From positions 4,062,667 through 4,126,666 of the forward strand of contig NZ_CP062698.1 in assembly GCF_018389385.1 (NCBI RefSeq): DNA of 64,000 nt. The letters are read 5' to 3'. The position numbers were made by a program, and so were the translations under genes. Source of the DNA: Anthocerotibacter panamensis C109 (GTDB lineage Bacteria; Cyanobacteriota; Cyanobacteriia; Gloeobacterales; Anthocerotibacteraceae). Shown here in pieces: positions 17,305-26,655 of this stretch. Each line of letters opens with the position of its first letter. The stretch's first letter is position 1. The notes beneath the pieces are model-generated. The model searched no databases and was not told the DNA's origin. It saw only the letters and a program-made list of their open reading frames with translations.

Positions 17305-18666
17305 TCATGTAGCCTCCAATACCGCCTGCGCACATAACTTCCCGGACAACACCGCGCCCTCCATCGAGTCAATATAATCCTGCTTGGTGTAGGAGCCTGC
17401 TAGGAAAAAGTTGGGGATCGGCGTCTGTTGGGTCGGGCGGTTGCGCTCCATGCCCGGAGCTTCCTCGTAGAGCGAACGGGCGAGTTTAACTACGTTCCAG
17501 CGCAGGAGTTTTTGCTTGCGGGTCGAGGGGAGCAGTTCTTGGACCTGTTGGAGCGTATGTTGGGCGATTTGGCTGTTTTCCATGGGCATGAAGGGGTCGC
17601 CGGGGGTCAGGACTAGCTGTAAGAGCGAGCCTTCGCCCTTGGCAAAATAATCCTTGGGGCTTGTGAGCGCTAGGTCTGCAAAGCAGGAGAAATCAGCATC
17701 GGCAGTGTACATTAGGTTGTCGATGTCTGTCACCCAACCATCAAAGCGCAACTGTACCGTCGCTACCGGGACCGATTTGAGGTTATAGATACGGTCAAAC
17801 AGGTCATGTTTGCGCCATTGTGCTGGTAGAATCCGCTTCACCCCGTCCGCTGCCGCCGCGCACACATAGGCATCCGCCTGAATTTTCTCCCCTGACTTGA
17901 GCACAATTCCACAGACTTTTGCTCCGTCTGTCACAACCTCGCGCACACTGGCTTGGGTCTTGATGGCTCCGCCTCGGGCCAAAATATAGTCCACAAGCGG
18001 TTGATGCAGGCGCGTTGCTGGAGCCCCGTCCAAAAAGTTGAGCTTGGAGGCTTCGGTCTTGACGGCGAAGATCTGGAAGATGGTCAACATACAACGAGCC
18101 GAGATATGCTCGGTATCAATGAAGCCCAGCGCATAGGCGATGGGGTTCCATAGGCGGTTGAGGGCATTCTGAGAGCCGCCATAGCGCCGGAACCAATGGG
18201 CAAAAGTCATATCGTCCCGAGTACGGATTGCCGCCATAGCCCCCTCATAGTCCACTAGCCCTCGTACTAAGGGCACCAGCGCCAATCCATTGCGGACTTT
18301 ATCTGCTGCTGTGATCTGCCCTGTGGTGACAAATGCCTTCAGCCCATGAAAGGGTGCCTTGCCAAAATTGCGAAAGTCGAGGCTCGCCAAAGCCCCGCCC
18401 CGATTGACAAAGACATGGGTATGCTCCTTGGGCAAGAAATGGTCACGGATGCCCAGCTTCTCCACCAGAGCAAAGAGATTTTCATAGCACCCAAAAAAGA
18501 CGTGTAAACCCATTTCCAGGTGATCGCCCTGACGGTTCTGCCAGCTTGCCACCTTGCCGCCCACAAAGGGCCGCTCTTCGAGGACGGTCACCTGATGACC
18601 CGCCTCGGCCAACTCGACTGCTGTACTCAGTCCAGCCAGCCCCGCGCCGATAACTGCAACCTTCAC
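17305..18666 (-). CDS. crtQ: Zeta-carotene desaturase (plant-type)
   Basis: An FAD-dependent desaturase converting zeta-carotene to lycopene precursors in the phytoene desaturase/CrtQ/CrtH route of cyanobacteria and plastids. The 453-residue protein has the dinucleotide-binding '[19 protein letters not shown]' at residues 5-23. CrtQ-specific blocks follow: '[15 protein letters not shown]', 'LVDYEGAM', '[20 protein letters not shown]' and '[13 protein letters not shown]', then the C-terminal '[18 protein letters not shown]'. The start is GTG 18666 with GGGAGG six bases upstream. An SDR-family gene precedes it on the same strand. This differs from the CrtI enzyme used by Gloeobacter. Confidence 0.94.
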   Translation of the reverse strand: MKVAVIGAGLAGLSTAVELAEAGHQVTVLEERPFVGGKVASWQNRQGDHLEMGLHVFFGCYENLFALVEKLGIRDHFLPKEHTHVFVNRGGALASLDFRNFGKAPFHGLKAFVTTGQITAADKVRNGLALVPLVRGLVDYEGAMAAIRTRDDMTFAHWFRRYGGSQNALNRLWNPIAYALGFIDTEHISARCMLTIFQIFAVKTEASKLNFLDGAPATRLHQPLVDYILARGGAIKTQASVREVVTDGAKVCGIVLKSGEKIQADAYVCAAAADGVKRILPAQWRKHDLFDRIYNLKSVPVATVQLRFDGWVTDIDNLMYTADADFSCFADLALTSPKDYFAKGEGSLLQLVLTPGDPFMPMENSQIAQHTLQQVQELLPSTRKQKLLRWNVVKLARSLYEEAPGMERNRPTQQTPIPNFFLAGSYTKQDYIDSMEGAVLSGKLCAQAVLEAT

Positions 18667-18715
18667 CTAAACCTCCCAGGACGCGGGCTACCTCCTTGTC
18701 CCTTGTAACATTAGT

Positions 18716-19654
18716 TTACGGTTGGGAGCCATACATTCCCAGGACTTCTTCCACGGTCCCCGCCACCACAGGAAGTCCAAAAGTCGCCGCATTGACCGCG
18801 TTATAGCGAAAATGTCGGTATCCCATACAAAAGTCGTCCCAAGGAGCCATCGAGATCGGGAGCCATTTCACCAACTGACGGGCACGAGCCAGGGTCAGTT
18901 CGTAGGTCCAAGGTACCTTGCGACCCAGATATTCGGTGGCCTGCTCGATACACTCGTTAATCGTAATACTGGGATTGCCGAGGACCAGCAGGGGCTCCAC
19001 CGTGGAGGTCTTGAGCAATTGATGGACAATGGTGGCGATGTCGTGGGCATGGATAAAGTGGAAGCTGCCATCTACGCGTACCCACTGAATCAGATTAAAC
19101 CACTTGATCAAGGCAGGGAGCCCCGAGCAGACATGGGAATAGGGCTTGTCCTTGCCCCCGCCCAAGATCAACGTTGGGAAGACGGTGGTAACCCGGTCGG
19201 CAAGCCGCACCTGTGCAAGCTGCTGATAGCACTGATACTTGGTGCGAATGTAGTCGGTGCCAATGGTGTTGGCCTCAGGCAATAGCTGATTGTTGCGGTC
19301 CAGGATGCTTGCAGTCGAGAAATGGATGATGCGGCGGCAGCGTTCGGGATTGAGCCGGTCATAGAGGGCGAGGGGGTACGCGACATTGACCTGATGGGTC
19401 ATTTTAGGATCGCCCCAGGCTGCGGCTAGATTGACCACAAAATCCAGCTCGGGCAGTAAATGCTCGTAGCGGGCAAAGTCTCCCAGGTCAGCTTGGATAA
19501 TGTTGACCTGCTTGAGCAGGGCGGGGTCCAGCTTGAGCTTGGCGGGGGAGCGCACCAACAGGTGCACCTGGTACTCAGGACGTCCCGCTAGCTCTTCCGC
19601 CACGTAGTGACCGACACAGCCGCTGGCTCCCGTGATCAGAACATGTTCAGTCAT
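18716..19654 (-). CDS. NAD-dependent epimerase/dehydratase (extended SDR)
   Basis: A 312-residue Rossmann-fold protein with 'ITGASGCVGHYVAEEL' at the N terminus, 'HFSTASILD' for the catalytic Ser/Thr strand, and 'YIRTKYQCY' carrying the YxxxK catalytic pair. The C-terminal part contains 'AHDIATIVHQLL' typical of extended SDRs. The reaction is unknown; homologues in cyanobacteria are often generically annotated. It lies 49 bases upstream of crtQ on the same strand and could share its transcript, though no functional link is evident. Confidence 0.85.
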   Translation of the reverse strand: MTEHVLITGASGCVGHYVAEELAGRPEYQVHLLVRSPAKLKLDPALLKQVNIIQADLGDFARYEHLLPELDFVVNLAAAWGDPKMTHQVNVAYPLALYDRLNPERCRRIIHFSTASILDRNNQLLPEANTIGTDYIRTKYQCYQQLAQVRLADRVTTVFPTLILGGGKDKPYSHVCSGLPALIKWFNLIQWVRVDGSFHFIHAHDIATIVHQLLKTSTVEPLLVLGNPSITINECIEQATEYLGRKVPWTYELTLARARQLVKWLPISMAPWDDFCMGYRHFRYNAVNAATFGLPVVAGTVEEVLGMYGSQP

Positions 19655-19795
19655 GTTTGTAATCCTGCCATACTTTGCGCGTACCTGACCAAACGCTTCT
19701 GCTGACCACGATCCCGAAACCCGCTAGACTTCTAGGACCAGTTTACCGCCTGACATCCCTCCCCAGAGTGAGAATACTTGGGGAAAACGACGGTT

Positions 19796-20230
19796 TCACG
19801 CCTCAGTGAAGGTGATGAACTTATTGATGAGATAGGTAATGACCGAAGTCGCCAGAGCAGCTACGGCAAAAGCCAGATTGTTGTGAACCTCGGGAAGGAT
19901 GGGGACGAGCGCAAGGAAGCTGTGCAGACCCAGCGAAAACACAACGGTCAGCAGCATTCCTAAAAGTGCCGTGCCCACGTAGAGGACCCGCTCCAAGCCC
20001 GGAGTCCGCCCCCGCCTTTTCGTGAAGGTGAACCGCCGTTGGAAGATATAGCTCAGGATAATGCCCAGACTATAAGCCACGACCATCGAGAGGATATACC
20101 CCAACGCATGACTGTCCCCCAAGCACCAGCCCAAGACTTGGCGCACCCCAATCGTGAAGAGGGCAATAGAAGTCCCCACGACAAAATAAGTCGGATAGTT
20201 GGCAAAGGGGGCCAAGCGTTTGCGGGTCAT
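19796..20230 (-). CDS. GtrA family membrane protein
   Basis: A 144-residue protein with four transmembrane helices. The first half has 'FVVGTSIALFTIGVRQVL', and the conserved 'FQRRFTF' motif of the GtrA/DPMS1 family is near residue 65, with the mirrored 'INKFITF' at the C terminus. GtrA proteins are thought to move polyprenyl-linked sugars or to assist polyprenyl-glycosyltransferases. No partner glycosyltransferase is adjacent here. The downstream flank (19753-19795) carries a short TGACATCC...CCCC/GGGG motif resembling an IS605 right end. Confidence 0.85.
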   Translation of the reverse strand: MTRKRLAPFANYPTYFVVGTSIALFTIGVRQVLGWCLGDSHALGYILSMVVAYSLGIILSYIFQRRFTFTKRRGRTPGLERVLYVGTALLGMLLTVVFSLGLHSFLALVPILPEVHNNLAFAVAALATSVITYLINKFITFTEA

Positions 20231-20277
20231 CGCGCAATTATACGATGAGGCTACTGATCAAGTCAGCCATAGAGCCC

Positions 20278-21504
20278 TCAGTCGATATAACCGAACCAGC
20301 ATTTCAAATATTCGGCTTCTGTGAAGCGGACGGGATGGTCGAGAGCAGGCCCCGTATAGGCCAGCGTGCGGTATTCCCGGCCCTCAAGCGCTGTCCCAAT
20401 CAACTCCAGAAACTCGCTGCGATGAATGTGGGCCGAGCAGGAAGCCGCAACCAGTAAACCTCCCGAGTCCAGGACCGCCAACCCCAAATCCAACAAGTAT
20501 CGGTAAGCTTTGAGGGCAGCAGGGCGGTCACGCTCACGCGGGGCAAACGAGGGCGGATCGAGGATGACACACCCAAAGCGCTGGTCCTGGTCGGCCAATT
20601 CCTTGAGCAGGCGAAAAGCATCCCCTTGCAGCAAATGATGCGGCGTCTCAGCGCAATCCGGGTTGTGGGCGAAGTTGCGCTGGGCTGAGGCTAGGGCGTG
20701 CTCGCTCAGGTCCAAGCTCGTCACTGCGCTACAGCCACCCCGCGCCGCCCAGACCGAGAAGCCCCCAGAGAAACTAAATACATTTAATACCTTACGCCCC
20801 TCGACCAGACTGCCCAAGAATTTGCGGTTCTCACGCTGGTCCAGGAAAAACCCTGTCTTCTGCCCGCGCAGGACGTCCGCCTCAAAAACCAACCCATACT
20901 CCCGAAAAAGCACGGGTGTTTCCGGCTCGCCCCAGAGTACTTGGCCGTCTTTAAGACCGTAAGGGGCACAGAGCGCTTGAATATTCCGACTGAGGCGCAG
21001 GACCAAGCCTCCTGGCGCAAAAACTTCCGCAATTAAGCTAAGGAGTAACTCCAGGTGCGGCAACCAGGCACAGGTATAGAGCTTGAGGACCAGCGTAGTG
21101 CCGTAGCGGTCCAGGACCAATCCCGGTAGGGAGTCGTTCTCGCCGTTGACCAGCCGATATCCTGTAGTATCTGCTGTTGCTAGGGGCAAACGAAGAGCCT
21201 GAGCCGTCAGCAAGCGTTTTCGAAACCAGTCCTGGTCAATAGGAGCGGGCCGTAGCGCCTGGAGGACCCGCAGACGAATAGGCGAGGTAGGGTCCCAAAG
21301 CCCAATAGCTAAAAAGCGCCCCCGTCGGTCAAAAACCACCCCCAAGTCCCCCGGCTGACCCGCCGCCGCTTCGGTCAAGCTCTGGTCGTAGACCCAGGGA
21401 TGGCCTTGGCGTAAAGCGGCTTCTGCTCGCGCGTTAACCTTCAGCGGCAGACGCTTCAGGTTGGGCGTGGGCAGGGATAAGCCACTGGTGAGCACCACCC
21501 TCAC
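20278..21504 (-). CDS. Class I rRNA methyltransferase (RlmI-like, PUA domain)
   Basis: A 408-residue SAM-dependent RNA methyltransferase like RlmI, which makes m5C in 23S rRNA. An N-terminal PUA-like domain (about residues 15-95, 'GHPWVYDQSL') is followed by a RlmI-type middle segment and a Rossmann methyltransferase domain. The latter has 'GQKTGFFLDQREN', 'VLNVFSFSGGFSVWAA', 'CVILDPPSFA' and a catalytic-type 'AASCSAHI' near residue 365. The start GTG 21504 overlaps the preceding gene's TGA as GTGA; GTG 21498 and 21495 are alternatives. It is the third gene of a tight three-gene operon. The exact target nucleotide is not provable here. Confidence 0.88.
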   Translation of the reverse strand: MRVVLTSGLSLPTPNLKRLPLKVNARAEAALRQGHPWVYDQSLTEAAAGQPGDLGVVFDRRGRFLAIGLWDPTSPIRLRVLQALRPAPIDQDWFRKRLLTAQALRLPLATADTTGYRLVNGENDSLPGLVLDRYGTTLVLKLYTCAWLPHLELLLSLIAEVFAPGGLVLRLSRNIQALCAPYGLKDGQVLWGEPETPVLFREYGLVFEADVLRGQKTGFFLDQRENRKFLGSLVEGRKVLNVFSFSGGFSVWAARGGCSAVTSLDLSEHALASAQRNFAHNPDCAETPHHLLQGDAFRLLKELADQDQRFGCVILDPPSFAPRERDRPAALKAYRYLLDLGLAVLDSGGLLVAASCSAHIHRSEFLELIGTALEGREYRTLAYTGPALDHPVRFTEAEYLKCWFGYID

Positions 21505-22310
21505 CGCCGCCGACGGAAAGTGCCAAAGCTCCTACTGCCGCCCCCAAAGAGACTACGACCACTGCCGAAGCGGGAAGAACCCTGGGAACTGCTCCCAAGA
21601 CGGCTGCTGCCCGCTCCGCTTCCGGTCGAGCGGAGGCTATCAGAAGGAGTGCTGCGGCGGCTGAAGATGGACCCACTGCTACTTAGGCGGCTGGGCTGGG
21701 GCAAGGTGCCGTAGCGTTGCTGGTAGGAGCGGTTGGCGCTAGCTGGGGTCGAGCCATAGCCGCCATAACCCAGGAGGCCCCCCGAACTGTAGACAGGCGG
21801 GACATAATAGCGCGGTGCAAACAGTACATTCCCTACCGCCGCCCCTGCTAAGGAGCCAAGGAAGGGCGACCAGAACGAAGATTCCTGGCGCACAATCACC
21901 GTCTGGGGTTGACCTGTCTCAGGGTTGACCCGCTCCTCCGTCACATGGTGGGTATAGGCAATTTGGAAATCCGGGGAAAGATAGAGTGCAGGCATCCCTC
22001 CTTTTACTTCCAAGTAGCTCTTTTTGCCTTCTTTGATGGCTTCATCCGTCAGGCGGGCGAGTTGTACTTGGTTGGACTCAAAGACTGGACGTGAGCCTGC
22101 GGGTGCATTCAGTAAAAAGATGCGGTAGGCTCCCTCGGCGTCTTCATAATTTACGCTCTGGACATCGTAGCTGCCATCGGGGAGCGAAGCCTGGGCTCTG
22201 GCCTCCTGACGTGGCACTGCGGATTGATTGGGGTCCGCCGCTGGAGTACAACCGGTCAGGGCTAGAGCAGCGATGAGGGTGAGACGGGGTACGTATTTGA
22301 TGGCGTTCAT
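21501..22310 (-). CDS. Putative lipoprotein with Ser/Gly/Arg-rich tail
   Basis: A 269-residue protein of unknown function. The N terminus is a lipoprotein signal with lipobox 'LTGC' at residues 18-21. The folded part (about 40-150) has no motif I can name. It is followed by 'AGAAVGNVLFAPRYYVPP' and a long low-complexity tail rich in Ser, Gly and Arg, ending in four arginines. The start is ATG 22310 with GAGGA seven bases upstream. It lies 11 bases after the DUF1517 gene and overlaps the methyltransferase by four bases, so the three form one transcript. Low-complexity basic tails often contact cell wall or polyanions; that is a guess. Confidence 0.75.
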   Translation of the reverse strand: MNAIKYVPRLTLIAALALTGCTPAADPNQSAVPRQEARAQASLPDGSYDVQSVNYEDAEGAYRIFLLNAPAGSRPVFESNQVQLARLTDEAIKEGKKSYLEVKGGMPALYLSPDFQIAYTHHVTEERVNPETGQPQTVIVRQESSFWSPFLGSLAGAAVGNVLFAPRYYVPPVYSSGGLLGYGGYGSTPASANRSYQQRYGTLPQPSRLSSSGSIFSRRSTPSDSLRSTGSGAGSSRLGSSSQGSSRFGSGRSLFGGGSRSFGTFRRRR

Positions 22311-22321
22311 GGTGGCGTCCT

Positions 22322-22903
22322 CTAGAGAGCGACAAGTTCGGGATAGTTGACCAGGAGTTGGTCGGTGTCGAGGTCATCCCCAAAATGGGCTGGGGCGTAG
22401 TGTAGGTGGGCCAGTTGCAATTGGTCTTTGTTGTGCAGGACAACGAGGGCGGCCAGGGCACGGCGGACCGCATCGACCGAAGTCAGCGCGGTTTCAAGCT
22501 CGGCTAGCTCTCCTTGATAGGCCACCGTCAGCATCACCACGATATTTTGTGGAGACCGGGCACGGGTGGGAACCGCGACCGGAGCTTCTTGTAACCCTTC
22601 CCCAGAGCTGAGGTAACGCTGGGAGTTTTGGGCAAAACACTCGGCTCCGTAATCTCCTGCCTCAACTTCTTTGGTGAAGACCTCACCCCAGTTGGCGGAG
22701 TGCGTCCAGGCTGACTCGTAGTCCAGCAGTCCTCCGGCGACTTTGGCAATTTCGGCGCTCGCCACCTCAAAATCGCCATCGGAAGCGATAATTTCACGGG
22801 TAGAACGATTGAGGGCACCCAGTAGAGGAGCAGCGGTCAGACCATTGAGGCCGACCATGATGGTGGTAACTACGTAACGCTTGCTTTTGATCCAATGGAA
22901 CAC
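22322..22903 (-). CDS. DUF1517 domain protein
   Basis: A 193-residue protein belonging to a conserved cyanobacterial/plant DUF1517 family of unknown function. Matching blocks are 'APLLGALNRSTREII' near residue 25, 'SPQNIVVMLTVAYQGEL' near 116, and the ending 'FGDDLDTDQLLVNYPEL'. There is no signal peptide. The start is GTG 22903, with AAGGAG nine bases upstream. It leads the operon with the lipoprotein and the rRNA methyltransferase. The upstream 124-base gap to the CorC-type gene contains its probable promoter, but no box is clear. Confidence 0.82.
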   Translation of the reverse strand: MFHWIKSKRYVVTTIMVGLNGLTAAPLLGALNRSTREIIASDGDFEVASAEIAKVAGGLLDYESAWTHSANWGEVFTKEVEAGDYGAECFAQNSQRYLSSGEGLQEAPVAVPTRARSPQNIVVMLTVAYQGELAELETALTSVDAVRRALAALVVLHNKDQLQLAHLHYAPAHFGDDLDTDQLLVNYPELVAL

Positions 22904-23027
22904 GGACGGAAACTCCTTAGGGTAACGCCTGTGTACCTCCCCATTTTAGCACGGATTTTTCGTGTAAAATAGCACTAGTTTTAGTTTCCAAGGGTCTATT
23001 TCAAGGCTCTGTTCCGGGACCAGCACA

Positions 23028-24440
23028 TCAGGCGATCGAGGAGCTTGCGGGGTCGCAGTTGCGCTGTAGGATTTCAATCTCCTCCAGACGTGGCCCGTTT
23101 GCAGCCAGAATCGTAAATTCAAGTTCCCCTTCGTGGATATACTTTTCGCCAGACTCGGGGATCTTTTGCATGTGGTAGATTACGAAGCCTGCCAGCGTCT
23201 GATAGTCCTCCGAGAGCGGCAATGTCAGCCCCAAGGCTGCATTGACCTCTTCCACATCCGCCTGAGCCTGGACGCTGGCCCGGTTTTCATCGCGGTGGAG
23301 GACAATAGACATCGTCTCCTCGGGCTCGTCGGTGATGTTGCCGACGATCTCCTCGACCAGATCTTCCAACGTGACCAGACCTGCTGTCCCACCAAACTCA
23401 TCTGCCACAATGACAATGCCCTGACGTTCTTTTTGCATTTGAGGCAGGAGTTCACCGATGGGCTTGTCCTCAGGGACGCATTTGATAGTTCGTAAAATTC
23501 CCCTGATGCCATCTTGGAAGCTGACGTGTTCTCGGGAGAGCGCCTTCACCACATCCTTGATATGGACTAAGCCAACGATGTTGTCCAGAGAGCCACTATA
23601 GATGGGATAGCGAGAATGACCGGAACGGGCGACTTCTGTCAAGACATCTTGGACTGTGGCCTCAAAGCTAAGCGCATCCATGCGTGTGCGCGGGATCATC
23701 ACTTCACTGGCGACTACATCTTTAAATTCAATGACATTAGTCAGCAGTTCGCGCTCCACTTCGCGTAAGGTGCCGGATTTAGAAGAAGCGGTAATCAGTA
23801 GTTGTAGTTCCTCTGGCCCCATGGCGGTGCCGTGACCGCCTTCGGCTCGTACAATGCCCAGCGAACTCAAGATAAAGCGAGCTGAGTGGTTGAGGACCCA
23901 CAGGAAAGGCGCAAAGACCCGAGCAAAGAGTTCGTTAGGGCCAGCCAGTGCCAAGGCAACCCGCTCAGGGTATTGAATAGCGAGGGATTTGGGGGCCAGT
24001 TCTCCGAGCACAATGTGCAAGAAGGAGACCAGGGTAAAAGAGACTACAATTGCCACAAGGTGGACTACTCCTGCACCCAACAAGGACATCGCGGGGAGTA
24101 GCACACCCAATGCCTGCAACAAAGGATCAAACAGAGCGACCAGCGTGCTCTCACCAATCCAACCCAGACCCAGAGAAGCCAGGGTGATCCCCAATTGTGT
24201 AGCTGAAAGGTAGGTATCAAGGTCTCTTTGCGAACGTTGTACCGCCCGAGCCGCCCGGTTCTGATGCTCAACCAGTTGATCAATGCGCGTTGGGCGCGCT
24301 GCTACGAGGGCAAATTCGACCGCGACAAAACATGCATTGAGCAAGACAAGGAGCGCGATAATCAGCAATCTTGTCGTGATTTCAGGCCATGTCAGAGGGA
24401 TCTCTACCGTAGCCATCAGTATCAAACTAGGGCCTTCCAT
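23028..24440 (-). CDS. CNNM/HlyC-CorC family transporter-like protein
   Basis: A membrane protein of the DUF21-CBS-CorC architecture, linked to magnesium or other divalent-cation homeostasis and once annotated as hemolysin. About 470 residues: four hydrophobic helices in the DUF21 part (near 10-35, 75-95, 105-130, 150-165), two CBS motifs including 'VMIPRTRMDAL' and 'IVGLVHIKDVV', then 'VIVADEFGGTAGLVTLEDLV' and a C-terminal CorC_HlyC domain. ATG 24440 is chosen; ATG 24416 is an alternative and the open frame reaches 24470. It is divergent from purF across about 250 bases. Confidence 0.92.
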   Translation of the reverse strand: MEGPSLILMATVEIPLTWPEITTRLLIIALLVLLNACFVAVEFALVAARPTRIDQLVEHQNRAARAVQRSQRDLDTYLSATQLGITLASLGLGWIGESTLVALFDPLLQALGVLLPAMSLLGAGVVHLVAIVVSFTLVSFLHIVLGELAPKSLAIQYPERVALALAGPNELFARVFAPFLWVLNHSARFILSSLGIVRAEGGHGTAMGPEELQLLITASSKSGTLREVERELLTNVIEFKDVVASEVMIPRTRMDALSFEATVQDVLTEVARSGHSRYPIYSGSLDNIVGLVHIKDVVKALSREHVSFQDGIRGILRTIKCVPEDKPIGELLPQMQKERQGIVIVADEFGGTAGLVTLEDLVEEIVGNITDEPEETMSIVLHRDENRASVQAQADVEEVNAALGLTLPLSEDYQTLAGFVIYHMQKIPESGEKYIHEGELEFTILAANGPRLEEIEILQRNCDPASSSIA

Positions 24441-24696
24441 GAAATCGCGTGGGCCAAATGACGCTTGCACTCAAATTTTAACCCAGGCCAGCAGGACAAA
24501 GGCGTAGCCCAGGTAGCGAAATTCCAACCGAAGAAACCGTTATATTCCCGAATACCAAAATCATGCCCCTTAAAAATGCTAGGGTATAGCTTCTAGACAA
24601 CCCGCTAGTGCAAAATGCAGGATGTCCGATAGGATCTAGGTACTGTTGCCAGTGTCCCCAGATACGTGGCAGTTGCTCATGTGGAGGTGAGAGTCC

Positions 24697-26157
24697 ATGG
24701 TCGAACTGCCCGAGAAACCCAGGGAAGCCTGCGGGGTATTTGGCGTTTTTAGTTACACGGCTAACGTTGCCCGCTTGACATATTTCGGCCTTTTTGCCCT
24801 CCAACATCGGGGACAGGAATCAGCAGGGATTGTCACCTACGAGAAGACGGATGCTGGGGTCAAGCTCCACGAACATCGGCGTTTGGGTTTGGTTGCCCAA
24901 GTCTTCTCTGAAGAGGCGATCCAGTCCCTGCATGGGCATTTGGCGGTGGGGCACAACCGCTATTCCACCACGGGATCTAATCGGGTCTGCAATACCCAAC
25001 CTTTTTTGGCTACCACCAGCCGGGGAACCCTCTCCTTAGCGCACAATGGCAATCTGGTCAATGCCGATACCCTGCGCAGTGAGTTACTCGCACAGAACCG
25101 CCCGCTTGTGGGAACCACGGATTCAGAAGAGATCGGACAAGCCATTGCCGAAGCCGTCGAAGCCATGCCCGCTGCCCTCCCCGCTCCCAAAGTCTGGGTC
25201 GGGAGCACTATGCAGGCGCTGCGGCGCTGTGAGGGAGCTTTTTCCCTGGTGATTGGGACACCAGACGGGCTCATCGGAGCTAGAGACCACTATGGAGTGC
25301 GTCCGCTGGTTATTGGTCGCCTGGAGGAGAGTTATGTCCTCGCTAGCGAGACCTGTGCTCTAGATATCATTGGGGCGCAATTTGAACGGGAAGTGAAGCC
25401 GGGAGAACTAGTCTGGATCGACGACACAGGACTCACCTCTTACACTTGGGCATTGGCTGAGCCTAAACTCTGTATTTTTGAAATGATCTATTTTGCCCGT
25501 CCTGATTCCGAGGTCCACGGCGAGAGCCTCTACAGCTATCGCGTGCGCCTGGGTAGAACTTTAGCTCAAGAATCCCCCGTAGAAGCCGATCTGGTGATTG
25601 GTGTCCCAGACTCGGGGATCCCTGCTGCTATCGGTTATGCGAATGCTATGGGGCTACCCTATAAGCAGGGGCTCATCAAGAATCATTACGTCGCCCGCAC
25701 CTTCATCCAGCCCACCCAAAAAATGCGCGAAGAGGGGCTAAAAATGAAGCTCAACCCCCTCAAGGATATCCTGAACGGACAACGGGTGGTGATGGTAGAT
25801 GACTCTATCGTGCGTGGTACGACCAGTCGCAAGATTGTAAAGGCGCTTCGGGATGCAGGGGCAGTCGAGGTCCATATGCGGGTCTGCTCTCCGCCTGTCA
25901 CCCATCCTTGTTTTTACGGCATCGACACGGACAACCAGGACCATCTCATCGCCGCTCGCCAGTCAGTGACTCAAATCGAAGCCCATCTGGGCGTAGACTC
26001 GTTGAAGTACCTGACTTGGGAGGGGATGCTGGCGGCGACGGGACGTCAGTCCGATAACTTCTGCTCCGCCTGCTTCACCGGCAACTACCCCATCCCTATC
26101 CCGGCAGGAATCCAGCGCTCAAAATTGATGCTTGAGAATGTCACCCCGACTAAGTAA
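24697..26157 (+). CDS. purF: Amidophosphoribosyltransferase
   Basis: PurF makes 5-phosphoribosylamine from PRPP and glutamine, the first step of purine synthesis. The 486-residue protein has a short propeptide before the N-terminal nucleophile Cys12 ('EACGVFGVF'), the glutaminase domain ('LFALQHRGQESAGI', 'HNRYSTTGS', 'LAHNGNLVN'), and the PRTase motif 'VVMVDDSIVRGTTSRKIV'. Cysteines in the C-terminal part ('CSPPVTHPCFYGID', 'NFCSACFTGNYP') match the iron-sulfur-type PurF. GGAGGTGA lies just before ATG 24697. It is followed by an IS605-type remnant. Confidence 0.97.
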   Translation: MVELPEKPREACGVFGVFSYTANVARLTYFGLFALQHRGQESAGIVTYEKTDAGVKLHEHRRLGLVAQVFSEEAIQSLHGHLAVGHNRYSTTGSNRVCNTQPFLATTSRGTLSLAHNGNLVNADTLRSELLAQNRPLVGTTDSEEIGQAIAEAVEAMPAALPAPKVWVGSTMQALRRCEGAFSLVIGTPDGLIGARDHYGVRPLVIGRLEESYVLASETCALDIIGAQFEREVKPGELVWIDDTGLTSYTWALAEPKLCIFEMIYFARPDSEVHGESLYSYRVRLGRTLAQESPVEADLVIGVPDSGIPAAIGYANAMGLPYKQGLIKNHYVARTFIQPTQKMREEGLKMKLNPLKDILNGQRVVMVDDSIVRGTTSRKIVKALRDAGAVEVHMRVCSPPVTHPCFYGIDTDNQDHLIAARQSVTQIEAHLGVDSLKYLTWEGMLAATGRQSDNFCSACFTGNYPIPIPAGIQRSKLMLENVTPTK

Positions 26158-26210
26158 GGGAATCCAAGGTATAACGTGCGGACTGACCGGAGTCAGTTGA
26201 CCCGCTTTAC

Positions 26211-26628
26211 CAAAAGCGGCGTAAAGCCCCTGCCTTTAGGCATGGGGATAAGCCGCCGCGATCAGAACACGCCGCTAGCGGCGGGGATTTGGTGTGGCTT
26301 GGGGAGCCTAAAGTTAGCAACAGCGGTCTGTTGTCAGACCGCTACAAGTAAAGTTTCATGGGTTATCATTAGCTTATGATTGTCCTAGAGTCCAAACTTG
26401 ACGAGAAAATAGAACAGTATGGGAGGCTCAATGAAGCTATCCGTACTGCTCAGTTTATGCGTAATAAAGCACTTTGTTATTGGATGGATAATCGGGGGAC
26501 TAATAAAAATGATGGGAGCATCCCAGTTTTGCAAACAAGCATTTATACTTAGTCAATCTTAGCTTTGGTAAAAAGTCCCAAGCGCCTTGACTCCCAAGAC
26601 GGCATCTATTAGCCGTGGGGAGTGTCAA
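26211..26628 (+). mobile_element. Internally deleted IS200/IS605-type element
   Basis: A 418-base remnant that follows target TTAC (26207-26210) and ends in TCAA (26625-26628). The left end has TAAAGCCCCTGCC...GGCATGGGG. An inner hairpin GCCGCTAGCGGC lies near 26271-26282. The right end is a CTCCC...CGGC / GCCG...GGGGAG hairpin. Between the ends lies only the first part of tnpB. Both boundary tetranucleotides and the end hairpins agree with the copy at 7960-8275. The element fills most of the gap between purF and the next gene. Confidence 0.75.
26376..26552 (+). pseudogene. tnpB: TnpB (IS605 OrfB) N-terminal fragment
   Basis: A 58-codon frame encoding the start of an RNA-guided TnpB nuclease/transposase accessory protein. 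'KIEQYGRLNEAIRTAQFMRN' and 'YWMDNRG' are typical of cyanobacterial TnpB N termini. After about residue 46 the similarity stops, and a TAG follows at 26550-26552. The RuvC and zinc-finger parts are absent, so the product cannot be active. Confidence 0.8.
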
Positions 26629-26655
26629 GCAAAGTTTTCTAGTGTAGCCAGAGTC

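Noticed and set aside
19753-19795. Third IS605-like end (TGACATCC...CCCC/GGGG hairpin) downstream of the GtrA gene
   Set aside because: It resembles a right end, but the boundary reads TCAG rather than TCAA, no left end is present, and the segment is only about 40 bases. Kept as a remark only.
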